Assembly: GCA_964036155.1 (NCBI GenBank)
Contig: OZ038423.1
Location: 39,447,249 to 39,511,248, forward strand
Direction of reading: 5' to 3'
DNA: 64,000 bases
Source: Diploscapter coronatus
Lineage: Eukaryota; Nematoda; Chromadorea; Rhabditida; Rhabditidae
In this document: positions 46,454 to 63,344 of the stretch, in pieces
Layout: each line of letters starts with the position of its first letter
Numbering within the stretch: the first letter of the stretch is position 1
Made by a program: the position numbers and the translations under genes
Notes under the pieces: generated by a model
What the model saw: the letters and a program-made list of their open reading frames with translations, nothing else
Database searches by the model: none
What the model was told of the DNA's origin: nothing

Positions 46454-49285
46454 TTTCGTCCTGAAAAAATCAAATTACAACAACCATATTTCAGGAAATT
46501 AGAAAATATCTCGCCTTTTGAAACTCAAAACTATGGACCCTTGTTTGTTTAAAATACTTTCCACTTTGGAGAACAAGGAATTTTCAAGTTACCAAGGTTT
46601 CAAAAGACCGAAATTCGTGTTATGTTCGATTTTTTCAACTTTTTCGACTAAAATAGGAAGGTTTGACGAGAGAAAAGGAGAAAAAGAGAACATAGCACGA
46701 GTTGCCGACCGATCTATCACAACCACAACTCGCCTTTGCCTGACTTGTCTGTCACTGCCTCTAAATTCTCTGCCTCAGTTTGTCCGTCACTCCTTGCCGC
46801 CTGTCGTCTCTTCTATCCGCTTCAGTCTCTCGTCCAACTGATTCCCCAATCAGATGCCAAATGCGATTGGAATTCCCGCGAATTTTATGCGAATCAGACT
46901 CAGCACGAGTTGGCTCTCGGTGTGCGATTCAAATGCAGCGATTCACGACAATTTTTTCGGTCAGAAATGGATGAATTTCGACTCCACAGCCAAACCCTCG
47001 TTGCTCATCGTCAAGCACCACGCAATTCGCCCGGACCGTTTGATTTCCAAACCTGAAAATTATATTTTTCGAAGGATATCATGAAAAATACGCAGTTCTG
47101 TAAAATCAATTTCCGGGAATTAAAAATTCAAAAAGTTTGAAGGGGAAAAATTGGGAATTCTCAAAAGTCACTAATTGATTAGCAGCGCGGTGTAATCGTT
47201 AAAATAGTGGAAAGGAAACTGAACGAAGAGCGTAAAATGGTGGGCAAATTCACGAGGGTTCAACGTGATAAGTTATCGATAAAATTTGACGAGAAAAAGG
47301 CTGAATAAAAGAGAAGGGAGGGAGGCAGTTTGTAAAGCTCTTTGAAAGACAAGAGAGTGGGAGGGGGCCTGTTCAAAATGAAATGCAAAATAGAAGAACT
47401 CGAAAGATAAATAGAACGCGAAACGGGGAGACGGAAAAGAACGCAGACAAAAGAAACGAGTAACAGTTGAAAATGGGCGAGAGAGCACGGGAAATAGGGA
47501 GAGACGAAAGAAGGTAACAGTTGACTGCCCAAGGGAGGGCAGAGATAAGGCAAATCAAGAGATAAGAGGGAAAAAGGGAATTTCCCTCAAACACTGCTCT
47601 TTCTCTTGAAAATAGCCCTAAATCGATATCTCTTCTCGTTTTCTCTGCGCCCTCTCCAGCTTACCTGCTCCTTCACCATCTCTCTTTACATTTCCTTTTC
47701 TATTAACTCAAATAACATAGCGCTCGAAATTGGGGATTGAAAGGAGGGGAATTTTGTGCTTCTGACATTTTTGCTTCGCTAATTTGAAGATGTATTTTAT
47801 GGAGAAAGGGGCGGGGCTTAAAAGTCCAAAATGTGAATGCGAAATCCCAGCTGAGCCCCGAATATTCCCATGTTTGGGGAAATAGTAAGGAGTTTTTGGA
47901 GGAAGGAAAGATTTGCAAAACCCCATATTTAGGGCGAAAATAGAATGGGATTTTGTGATGGGAAAGTTTTCGGCCTAATTCAGAATAATTCATTTGCCGA
48001 GGGATCGAGGGAAGAACTTCAAAACGGCAAAATTTCACATATCTCATCAAACATTTGAGGGAGACTTGTCTGTTTTATTTTAAGGAAAAAGTTCGGAGAA
48101 AAAAGAAAAGGGATCGCGGAAATGAATTTTCTAATTTTTCAAACGAAAGGACAGATATTTGTGAAAGAAGAATTTTTAGAAATCGAGCAACTTTAGGGAA
48201 AAAAACCAAGATATTCGGGGAAGGAATTTCATGAAGATCAACCAGCTTTTCAATATTGCGAAGAGAAAAATAAATTGGCAAAAATTTATTAATACTTGTG
48301 TATATTTCACCAAAAGACAATGGATCACAATCACATCGGAAAATTTTGGTTTGCAGCAAGAAAACGAAGAAACAATCTTTTCTGCGATCATTAAAAATGT
48401 TAAAAATCGCAGAAGCTTTAAAAATTGGAGAATTTCGTTATTATGAAGAGGTAGGCTGAAAGAGCGTTGTTACACCAAAAATTAGTTTGAAAGAACAAAA
48501 ATAAGCCTAGAAGCGAGTTTTGCGGGAGAGCGGACTGGGGGGATAATAAATCAGAAAAGTTTCGTCCTGAAAATAGAAAGTATCCGGTCTCAGCCACAAA
48601 TAACTTCAGAAATAGTGAAAATAGGGGGAATTTGGAAATGGTAAATGAGAAATTCATGCGCTGAAATCAAGGAATTTCGTGTGTACCGGTCTGCGAAAAT
48701 TTCGACTGACTACAATAAATAAAACACCAAAACGTAAAATCCATCGTCCCTGAAAAAACTTATTTTGGAAATAGGGAATGAAGTTCAGCCTCCTTAATGT
48801 CAAAGAATAAATTTTAAGGGTGAAGATCAACATTTTCTATTTCGAAAACAGCATTTTCCCAGGAATAATAAATTTGATAACTGCAACTGAATAAAACAAT
48901 CGAAACCCTACTATAAAGTGAATATGTCGTGAGTTAGGTCGGAAATAAAATAAGTTAAAGCCTATCATATAACAGAAAGAAAAAGAAGAAATTAAAATAT
49001 TCTACGAAAGAAAACGAGTATTTTGCATTTCACTATTATTTTTGAAATAGTGAAATAGTTTTGGTACTGTAATTACAGCAACCCTGATATAAAACAATTA
49101 ACTGGGATATAAAGCTCAGTTTTCCGGTTAGAGATTCGGTAGAAATGGTCTCCAAGAGCAAAAATAATGGAGAGAATGAATGACACTGCAAATTGTCATT
49201 CAAAGTGAATTTGTTCGATTTTCAAAAGAAACTTTAGTTTTCGAATGACAAAAGAATATCTTTAAAAATACTGTAACTGTAACTC
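46454..49285. other. SNRK upstream region and IER-like gene 3' flank
   Basis: 2.8 kb. Immediately upstream of the SNRK ATG the exon extends 7 bases to a TTTTCAG acceptor (exon edge 46460), so a leader exon or trans-spliced leader is expected. A GC-richer patch at about 46700-47053, bounded on the minus strand by an acceptor-like TTTCAG just above 47053, could be that leader exon. Frames in it exist on both strands but none is recognisable. A purine-rich block runs from about 47290 to 47590. The remainder is AT-rich with nothing supportable. Confidence 0.4.
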
Positions 49286-52266
49286 CTAAATATGACGATA
49301 CTCGTATTTGATCCGTTTCGCGGCAGTGGTCATATCCTCGTCCAATTCGAACTCGTCCGACTGAAAATTCAACTTCTTTCTTTTTTAGATTCATAAACTT
49401 GAAATATTCCGACTCTATTGTTCCTCAAATCATAGATTTACAGAGGTGGGCGGGACGCGTATCCGCGAAGGATGCAATATGAAATACACGGTGCAGAGAC
49501 GTAGAAGCACAGTAGTTAACCTCGCGAATACCCTCTCCCCTCCCTCAGCAGTCTATCATTTGAGGAACAATAGAAAGCATGTAAAGTAAAGCATGTCAGG
49601 TAGTAGAAATGAACGTCATGGTATGTCAACCACGGTGAATATAAAATGTCTAATCGGGCATCTAGTCCTATTTCTCACGTAAAAAGTTAGTCTCAAAGTT
49701 TCAATTTTTAGCTTCTTCATAATATGTGTAATGAAACCTTTTTCTTTTAGATAACCAAATTTTACGAAGTTTTCAAATCATGTAGAGTAGATTAAAATTC
49801 ATTTTTCCTCACAAGTAAAAAACCGAGTTCACGTTTTCATGATAAATAATCTGTTCAGAGAAGTTGGCAAAGTTTAAGAGGATGATTTTCTAGAAAATCT
49901 TAAATTTGTACCTCCCGGCTAAGTCTTTTCCTGGATGTTCTTCGGAAATTCTCAGCCTCATCTGCCTCTGCAGGCTGCATCGACAGCAGAGAGTAGCCGA
50001 TGGACTGAGGCTGATTGTGCTGAGTGTGGGAGGGCACTGTCTTGGGAGACGACAGGTCGAACACGCTCTGAGAATTGGAAACATAGGAAAATGAATTGAG
50101 GAAGTTAAAAGAAAAAATTACATTCCAAGTTTTTCCTTCGATGAAATGACAAGGAAAATCTGGATTGAAGGCGATTTGAACCCCAAAAATTCGATGATAT
50201 TCCCTGATAATTTTATCCAAATCATATTCAACCCAGAAGATGTTTGAGTTGAACTGAGTTTTCAGAACAAAACCTCATGTCTCTGAAATCAATAAGAAGA
50301 TCCAGAAGGGAACTTACCACGCTAGTCATGGGAGTGAGATCAGAGTATCTTGAGAGGTAGACTTCGTCCGAAGGCTGGGGACTGCGAGGTTCCAGTTGGT
50401 GGGGCGAGAGGGACGAGAGGCTAGCGTCTGGCAGCAGGGGATCCATGTAACTGAAAAGAAAACGTATTTTTGAAAAGAAAAATCTGCGATGAAAGTATCA
50501 GCGATCCTTTATCAATAAGGGAGTCATTCTTCGAGTTTTTGAAACCTATTTCATTGATTATTCAACTTCGATGTGATGCTATGATCGTGCAAAATAAGAG
50601 AATTCTTCCCTGCTATTCCTACACATATTTCGCCTGGTCTCCACAATTTCAAATCGCCTATTCCATTGATCGATTTCTTTGAATCTACGAGAATTTCCAA
50701 CTTACTGTTCGATGTTGTCAGTCGCGTGGCCCTGCTGAGGACTGTACTGATCGACGTAGTAGTCGTAGAGAGAAATCGTCGAGCCATCCACGGTTGCTGT
50801 CACCGGCATCGAGGTCAGATTCTAGAAAGACACAAATTAAAAAGATCTTTTACATATTGTATCGGTCAAATTGAATATTCGCGTGTCGAGAAATAGCGAG
50901 AAGAGGAGAGAAATACTGAGGAAATTGCGTGCCACTCTTTCTATTGTTCTCCGTCGATTTTCCTCACTGAACTCTAGCCTCCCTCTCTGCACATAGTCGT
51001 GACGCGCATTTCTCGCAACGGCACTCTTTAACACACACGAACTGTCACTTAATTTGACCGATACAACACACGGCTCATTCATTTCTACCTCGAAAAATAA
51101 TTTTTCAACAATAAAAATAGAACAAACCTGAAATCCATCGTCGTCATCGTCGATCTCACTGTCATCGATGGAATTCTCCAGCTGGAACGACTCACTCAGG
51201 TCCATTTCCATCTCATCAGATTCAAGCTGAAAATAAAGATATATTTGTAAAATAAGCAATAAGTTTTGGAATTTTCAATTTCGGATCATTATAAAAAGGT
51301 AGCAATTTTCCATGTGATTTGACTGACAATCATACTCCAAATTACTCTCTGGATAACATGAAAGGGATAATCGCAAGTATGAATACGCAGTCAAAAATAG
51401 AAATTTCTGAAAGTTTATTAGCAAAGATATTTTAATTTATATTTACTGTCCATCCTTAAATATTCACTTTTTCAGATAAAGAAAAATGCTTACAATATCT
51501 CTATGAGTGGTTTCCTCCTCGTTGAAGGGAGGCGAGTTGCTCCGATCGACCAGGATTTCCGCATGCAACTTGTAGACCTCGGCCACGAAATTCTTGATCA
51601 ACAGTCTGAAAGAATCCCAAATATTATGTTAGTCAATTATAAGTTTAGTAATTGAACGTCGTTATTGGTGGCATTGATAAGAGTGTTTGCAATAATATCA
51701 CTTATCCAAATTACGTGATCATGAAAAAAGTTCTAGAACTTTCTAATGATCAGAAATCTTTGAGAAAGATAGAAAAGTGTACAGGAACATCGATATTTTC
51801 GTACGAAATCTGCCAACTAGATGTTTGACAGATACTTGATGATAAACAACTTATTCTTGAACAAGCAAGTCCATAATTTACTTTAGAAACTTCTTCACGC
51901 ATGATAAAGCTCATCATTTGATTATTTTTCAAAATGAGAAAGGCTACCTCTTCCGCATGGCCAACCCTCCCGACGTGGCCATCTTCTTGAGGTTCTTGTC
52001 GCTCACTTTGTTCACTGCCTGAAAAGCTGTTTTAAATTTCTTCTAAACAATGCTCTTCAGATTTTTGCAGGAATTTATTCGAACTTGCAAATTTGAGCTC
52101 CAAGAAGATAAGGTGAAATCAGTTTTTTTTTCTAATTGTACGAGTTATTGAATTTTGACGAACAACATTTTTTTTGTAAAAATTGGAAAAGGCGTACCAA
52201 ATTGCACAGCTTTCCGAGGACCTCATCCGTGAGAGGAGTCGATGTGAGGGGATCCAAATCCATCAT
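49286..52266 (-). CDS. Small acidic nuclear protein, possibly IER2/IER5 (immediate early response) family
   Basis: Eight exons on the minus strand: 52266-52198, 52018-51948, 51605-51494, 51226-51128, 50821-50706, 50450-50318, 50067-49912, 49360-49286. They total 831 nt, 276 aa, in phase. The start is the first ATG of the first exon (ATGATGGATTTG). The exon opens at a CTACAG acceptor (52308), so an in-frame extension upstream cannot be excluded. Residues about 14-60 (LGKLCNLAVNKV, then TSGGLAMRKRLLIKNFVAEV and YKLH) resemble the IER2/IER5 N-terminal box, in which GG(L/I)-x-x-H-(K/R)-x-L-(L/Q) follows a short helix. An acidic patch (DSEIDDDDD) follows, then a Ser/Pro-rich middle (LPDASLSSLSPHQLEPRSPQ) and a basic nuclear-signal-like KRIKYEYRHI at the C-terminus. 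IER proteins are growth- and stress-induced transcriptional modulators that bind PP2A. The gene shape is solid; the family is a moderate guess. Confidence 0.7.
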
Positions 52267-53488
52267 CGACAAAGACAACTCGCAACTAAACTGATCGGTC
52301 CCAATTACCTGTAGAATACGGTAATTAGCCGTCACTTTCTAGAGTATTGTAGAAAAGTACGAGCTACGAAAGGAGGTGCAGAAAATACAAAACGCCATGG
52401 TTATGAAATGCCCCAGAAAACTGAACCTTAGCCCTACAAATTATTACCCAGATATGCTGTATAGAACCAAATGCATTAATCTAACATTCGTGAATATCGC
52501 TCATTTTTCTGGCCGTATTTTTGGCGGCGTAAATTTAGCGGTCATGTGGTGGGGAAATCGTTTTGGTTGGCAATGTGAATTGCGAAATTGAGATTGTGCG
52601 TCAGGGTTGGTGTGAATTTGATATTCTTAATCTCGAGTGGATATTCCGATGAGGTAGTTTGAAACGCCCTGGGAGGCGCGCGGCGCACCTTCCCGAAATG
52701 AGTTGTCAATAGAGCGCATAGCTATGCGCCGCTTACATTCGACTGGGGAACGAAGAACGAAGAAAACAAACGCGTATAAAGCGCGTATAGCAGGGCTAAA
52801 AGAAAGAATGAGACTGGCTGGGGAAGGAAGGGGTTTCGTACTAAACGAATGGGGCGAAGGAGGGAAAGCGAGGCCAGGCCAGCCAGACCCCCATCTCCCC
52901 AGTGACTGCTGCGCCTTTCGCAACCACCCAGGCCAGACACAGACGTTTAGACGCTGTGGCCCCTCTGCGTGTCTGCCACACGCGAATCAATACAGCGGCG
53001 AATGCACAGGGGTAGTGCGAAAAATAGCATTCGCAAAGAATTAGAACTGTACAGTTGGGCGAAATCAAGCAAACTATGCTAATTTTTCGAAAGTTAATTG
53101 GGCAATTAAGTGGGGAATACGGCAATGGCGGCAAATAAAAGGGTTTCGAGAAGAATCGAGGAATTTTGTGCCAAAAACTTGTCAAAATTTCGAGAAAAGT
53201 TTTCTTTCTTTCTGGCTATTTCCTCTAGCGGAAATTTTCAATTTTCCTTTGTCCGAGTTTCTATAACACCATCTTCATGGTCTGGTCAACCAAAACGCTC
53301 AGAATACCGTTCCAAATTTGGGAACTTCAAGAAATTTGCCTTCTTAAAAAGTCGAAAAACCGCGCGGCAACTTTTGCAAGTTGGCCTGCACTGACCCCGC
53401 CCACGTTCGTTAGAGACATTTGTTTTTTCAACAAGCGTTCTACGTTTTTGAATTTTTGGCTTGAAATTTACAATTTTTTTCGGTAGCG
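52267..53488. promoter_or_regulatory. GC-rich divergent promoter region, IER-like (-) and BRD7/9 (+)
   Basis: 1.2 kb between two divergent start codons. The stretch 52660-53000 is markedly GC- and CpG-richer than other intergenic DNA here. It holds a perfect 16-bp palindrome (52714-52729), a plus-strand TATAAA (52775-52780) set between two GCG-rich flanks, and a purine-rich block (52790-52880). Frames of 70-115 codons cross it on both strands but none matches a family or splices into either gene. I read it as a shared promoter with untranslated leader sequence. Confidence 0.5.
52714..52729. repeat. Perfect 16-bp palindrome
   Basis: GCGCATAGCTATGCGC is identical to its reverse complement and lies in the GC-rich divergent promoter between the IER-like and BRD7/9 genes. 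This could be a dimeric transcription-factor site. No factor is assigned. Confidence 0.75.
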
Positions 53489-56400
53489 ATGCCTCAAGAC
53501 TCGGAGAAGGAGAAGGCTGTGGAGAGGCGGTCGCTGGTCGGAATGCCCCCCACCATGAAGAAGTCGCAGAGCGGCGCCACTCCTGCCAGACCGCAACGTG
53601 AGACAATTTGATCGTACTTTAAAAATTCCAATTTTCCGTATACATTTGAAAGAAGCATTCATAGAAGATCAGCGAAACTTTTCCACATTATCAAACGTGA
53701 TGCTAAACTTTGAGCTTCGTTTCTCGTAAGTTAAGAACGGCATTTTCATTAAAGATAAATAAGTTTTTCCCATTTTCACTTATTCGCCTTTCAAGGAATA
53801 GGCAAAAATCATTATCAAGTGGGTTTTGCAGGTGCAGCCGCGTCTCGCACTGCCTCGACCGCTGCTCGATCGCACAAGAAGCAGCCTGTAAGCGCGAAGA
53901 CGGAAGACGACTCGGACAACGATGAGGAAAGGAAGGACAAGGAAAAGGAGGAAGGGAGCGAAGAGGAGGAATCGAACGAGGAACAGGAACCGCAGGACGA
54001 GGAAGGCACTCCCAAGAAAGCAAAGAGGAAGGTAGGCAGTGTAAATGCGATCTTGAAGTTGACTCGTTTACGTTCGAGACGAAATTCACATTTTTCATTC
54101 GTTCGCCCTAAATTTAACACGATTCAGCCATTATACTTGGAAAGTATTCATTTTTCCACAGAATAATGTCGATAAAGAGAGATACTGATGAACTCTTCAG
54201 TAAACCGAAAATTCCACGAAATAGACATATTTTCATATTTGCCAAGTATCTGGACATGTTCATCCTGATGAATTTCAGCGAAAGCGGGCCTATCTGACGG
54301 ACTACACGACTCGGAAGAAGAAGGCTCTGAGCGCAAAGAAGCCTAAGCCAGAGCCACAGCCTGTCGAGGAGGAAGAGGAGTCGGGAGATGAACAGGACAA
54401 GGACGAGGAGGACAAGGAAGAGGATCCCAGAAACAACGTCAAGCAACCAAGTGTCATGAGGTAAATCAAGATTGTCATTTTTGCTAGCTTTTTCAAAATC
54501 CCAATTTGAGACTTTCGCTCCTTTATGGATACTTTCCTAGAGGACGTTTGATTTATGGCAAAATATCTGCTTTCAAGGTTTCAGAAAAGTACTTTTCGTA
54601 AGGCTAGATCAGCACACTTTCGAAAATGCCTTCAGAAGTCAGATTTGCATTGGTAGAGATAACCTATGAGAACTTTTCTTGGCGATCTACACATTATTCT
54701 TCTGATATCAGAAAGACCCATCCACTATCAAAACAATTTGAAAAAACGAGTTTCAGATACACTCCTCTGCAATTGATGTGCGACCACCTGCTACGGAAAA
54801 TCATGGCCAAAGATCCAGAGGAGTATTTCGCGTTCCCCGTTCTGCCGAGTCAAGCTCCCGATTACTACACTATTATCACACAGCCTATGGATTTTTCCAA
54901 AATCAGGTAAACCAGATGGAAAGTAAGAATCGATGAAACCGTGTAAAGCTATTTCTTTATTTTGGCCTTTTTTAATTTCGAAAATGTTACCGTTTCTCCT
55001 TCGATTAGAAAACCTTATCCTCTTCACAAGGTAACTTTCACAAACTCAGAACGAAAATCGAGGATAATGGCTACGACAATTTGGTGGAAATGCGGGTGGA
55101 CTTCGACTTGATTGTGTCGAACGCAATGACCTACAATGAATCGAATACGGTACGGAAAGTTTGCGAATTTTTCTTTCAGATAAAGTTTCAAATTGTTGGA
55201 ATTAAAAAATCTCCGAATTTTTCTAATTGGAGTACCGCCTCATCTTTGTTTCCAAATTTTCATAACTCTTTTGTAGAAATTGGTTGTTAGAACAATAACT
55301 TCACAATACTTATTTAAATCGCCAATATCACTTTTCAGGTGTACCACCACGCAGCGATTCGTCTCGGCTCGATCATCAAATACTACTTCTCCGAGAACTA
55401 TCTCCGTTACGTCTTCCACTCGCTGCCCTTCGCCAATCGGGTTCCTCTCGAAAAGTGCAACCTCAAGCCGCTCGCTCCTATAAAAGTTCCGGTAATTTTC
55501 AACGAATGTCATTCTTTAATTTTTTGAAGACGAATGAATCAGACAGTTGATATTTTAATCCTGCACATGGATCAATTTTTCGCACTGTGTTAAAATTCCA
55601 AAATTCATCTTCTTCCATTATTTCTTCCCAAAAACACCAATTTTAAATATCGTTCATCTAAGTATTTTCTTACAGCTTGAAAACGAGCGTCGCGAGGCGT
55701 ATGTGGACGACATGACGACCGAGGACTGCCTGAATGCTGCCCATTCCAAAGTCCGAGACAAACTCACTGCCAGGGTGCCTACTCAACCGAATGGAAAACT
55801 CTCTTTCCTCGCCAATAAGGTAGATGTTTTGAATTGATATTTGTCAATTGGACACTGAATAATTTTGAAAGTCATGGTATTGTAAATTTTGCGAAACTTA
55901 TCCAAATGATTTGTGACATTCGTTGGAAAAGATTCAATCCCAAAATTCTATTATGATTTTCATCATACCAATCAGAGATGCACAGATTGCTATTTAAAAA
56001 TCAAGTCTAAGCCGAAGCTTTCCGAAATGAAAATCGAAGTCGTGCACTCTTGACACCTACCTAATTTCTTCCATTTCACAATTCAACGGACGATTCTTCT
56101 TTTCAATTTTATTATTTTCAGGACGGCAAAACAGTGCTGAATGTGATCGGCGATCCTAGTCGGCAGGGTCTGAAATTGGGCGATTTGGTTGGTAAATTGG
56201 ACGAGGGCAACCCGGGACTTTTGACTTTGTCTGATAATAGGTTGGCCAAAAGTGGTCATCCTTTCAGAGACCCTTTGATTTCAGTGGTTTCCGTTTCGCG
56301 AACCAAGCAATGCCAATCACCTACCTCACCTACGGAACCTTCTCCTCATTCGCACCGCAGTACGACTCCACTTGGGCCACGCTGACTAAACACGAATCCG

Positions 56401-58070
56401 ATCTTCTGCTCAGGTAAAATTAAGAATTCATGGAAATGTTCGTCGATGCTTCATTAGGCGTGATGCTGCAATAATTTAAGCTTTCCATTTGTATGAGTCG
56501 ATCTCAGGGCTGAGATTTTCTAAAACTAATTCTGGGTAATATTTAGTTTCAAGCCTTTGAATTATCAGAAATTTTACACAGTCGCATTGCTAAACTTGAT
56601 ATTGAAACTTATTGCAACTATCGATGACTTCAGGACGTACGGTGACCGTGTGACAGTCTCGGATGTGGTTGCCATGCGGAATTTGGTTTCCGATGCTGGG
56701 GAGCACATGGTCAAGGCAATCACCAAGTCAAGATAATTTCAAGAAAGTTCAAAACTTCAGGTTGTGGACGATCTGCTGGATTTCCTGACGGACGGCGAGC
56801 ACAATCGGACGCAGAAATGCCTCAGCAAGCAGGATCCGCCTATGGCAAATGCTTGAATTTTTAATATTTGATATTTTGAAGCAATCTAATACGTTTCCGA
56901 ATAGCGTATAATACGGGAAAAAATGATATGGGAGGAATTTTTCTCATACGTTTGTATGGCTTGAAAATTTGAATTATCTAAGTTGTTAAATTAAAAAATA
57001 TATATTACTACCCTGGGCAAAAAATGACATCTTTTCCATGAATTATTGACTTTTGTTTCAGGTAGAAATAGCGAAAGACTCGATTGGGGATCTGCTGGAC
57101 GATATCGAGACTCTCGAGAATTTGGGCATCGACGTCAGTTTCGTGCCTGAAGTGCGCCAGAGACTGCATGTCAGCAGGGAACAGGACATGCAGGTAAAGA
57201 TTTTAAAAAAGAGCAAATTTGAACTATATTATACTTTTTGATAGAAAAAGTTTATTGATTTTTGCATTCATTCGTTTTTTTGTTCAATTTTATGTAAAAT
57301 TAAAAAGAAACTAATTCAGGCTGATCTGAATTGTCTGGGTCACGCGATCGCAGACCTCAGTCAGCTGCAAAACAGCCGTCTCTCCCAACAACCTCCGGCC
57401 ACACTCACAAAGGTCTCTCCTCCAGGACAAATGGAGATGAAACTAGCACAACAGGTCCAGGACAGACTCGTTACTCAGGTACGCAAGTTGCAAAAGCTAT
57501 TTGGAGCCCTCAAGCCATGCGAAATAGGGTGAGTGATGGTAGGGAAAACGATTCTTTTCTCACACTGTTTCGAATGGCTTGAGGGGGCTCCAAGTTGCGA
57601 TTTGCACAAGAACTCGAGTCTGTAGATTTATCCAAATTGTCAAGGGAGAATCATTGATAAGTGGAATAATCTTCACGCACTCCTAAATTTATAATAAAAT
57701 GTTTAGGAATCTCACATAATATGCTTCTTTTACTTTAACTAGTATTTATTTTCTTAATAGTTCATTAGACAGTACCTAGACTTTTTAAACTGATTTTTTC
57801 TCTGTAAAATGACCAAATTTTACAAGTCGTTGAGTATCTTTCTCTTTCCTTCCCGGAATCTAAAACACTTGATAGGTTCAAATTTATTTAAGCTTTGAAG
57901 CATAGCAGTTTTTTCCTGTAAAAATTCAAAAATCTTGCCGAAAATATCCTCTTATTTAGATTCGAACAATCGCGCCCCCCGGACAGTTGGTGAGCGACAG
58001 CACAATCCACTCAGCTATGGGCGAGCCTGGAGACATCGACGCGGACATTCTCAACGAGTTCTTTATGTAA
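53489..58070 (+). CDS. BRD7/BRD9-type bromodomain protein, SWI/SNF accessory subunit
   Basis: Fourteen exons on the plus strand: 53489-53597, 53832-54031, 54279-54460, 54757-54906, 55050-55149, 55339-55491, 55676-55819, 56122-56240, 56285-56413, 56634-56715, 56761-56844, 57062-57193, 57320-57478, 57960-58070. They total 1854 nt, 617 aa (human BRD9 597, BRD7 651). An N-terminal Lys/Glu-rich region (about 40-160) precedes a bromodomain (about 166-265) with QAPDYYTIITQPMDF and the acetyl-lysine-binding Asn243 in TYNESNT. After this comes the DUF3512 region shared by BRD7/9: LTYGTFSSFAPQYDSTWATL, VVDDLLDFLTDGEHNRT, LSQLQNSRLSQQPP, and a C-terminal IAPPGQLV. BRD7 defines PBAF and BRD9 defines ncBAF; C. 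elegans swsn-9 is the single counterpart. Exon ends at 56715 and 56844 need GC donors (AAG|GCAATC, ATG|GCAAAT). For the first, a GT alternative at 56710 would drop two residues. Confidence 0.93.
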
Positions 58071-58903
58071 GAAAGTTCTCCCTTCCATTTGCATTCTTTG
58101 AATCGAGGAATCACTTTTGTTCTTCCATTCTCGGCACAAAAATCTCATTCAATTACGAGCTACATTTCGATATTTATCTGAAATTAGAATTCCTGTAAGA
58201 ATTTGTTGAAAATCGTCTATTTCAAATATTTTTATTTGGTTTTTCTTCATTGATATCTAAATAATAATTTTCCCTAATTCAGGTCATCTTTGTCAATTAT
58301 TTCTTTATGATTTTCAGTATTTGGAATAACCACTTGCATATTTTTCTACTTTTTATGATTATCTTTTCGTTATTGGGCAAGTAACTGTTTGTCAACTTGT
58401 TACGATTTACTCCATGTTAGGCTAACAAATTCAATTTCGATTTCAAAACTGATGAAATTGTCATTCTTATCTCCAAGCGAATGCCACTAATTTATTTTCC
58501 TATCTTGGACTCAATTTAATTTAATTTTGGAAAGTCCGAAAATTACTGAAAGCACACGATATTGAGAAAAAATCTTTTATAATTTATATATTCAGTAATT
58601 TATTTTAATTGTTTGTTTTTCATTATTTTTCTTTGGATTTTGAACTGATTTTTAGCCAATTTTCCTGTGCTAATAAAACTAATTGTGAGAGAAAAGATTC
58701 TCTCTCCCTTCCAGCAAAATGTTAAATCCATGCGGCACTGTTGCCGTTATCTTTTCGAGGCCACGCCCTCTCGTTTTCGAATCCCTTCATTTTCAGAGAT
58801 TTCTTTTAATTTTCGGGATTTTTCTACTAATTTTAATATTTAAGCATTTTGAAATTGTGCTGTGCTGACAGTGGGTTGACTGAATTGAAGTGAAGCAGAC
58901 AGA
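58071..58903. other. Spacer between BRD7/9 and CDC5L (both plus)
   Basis: 833 bp, AT-rich. A plus-strand AATAAA at 58672-58677 is a plausible end signal for BRD7/9. The CDC5L ATG is 230 nt further on. A GC-richer patch (58730-58790) may belong to the CDC5L promoter. No ORF of note. Confidence 0.5.

Positions 58904-63344
<4,441 letters not shown>

Noticed and set aside
53703..54098. 131-codon minus-strand ORF rich in Pro/Ser/Arg
   Set aside because: Antisense of the Glu/Lys-rich BRD7/9 exon at 53832-54031.
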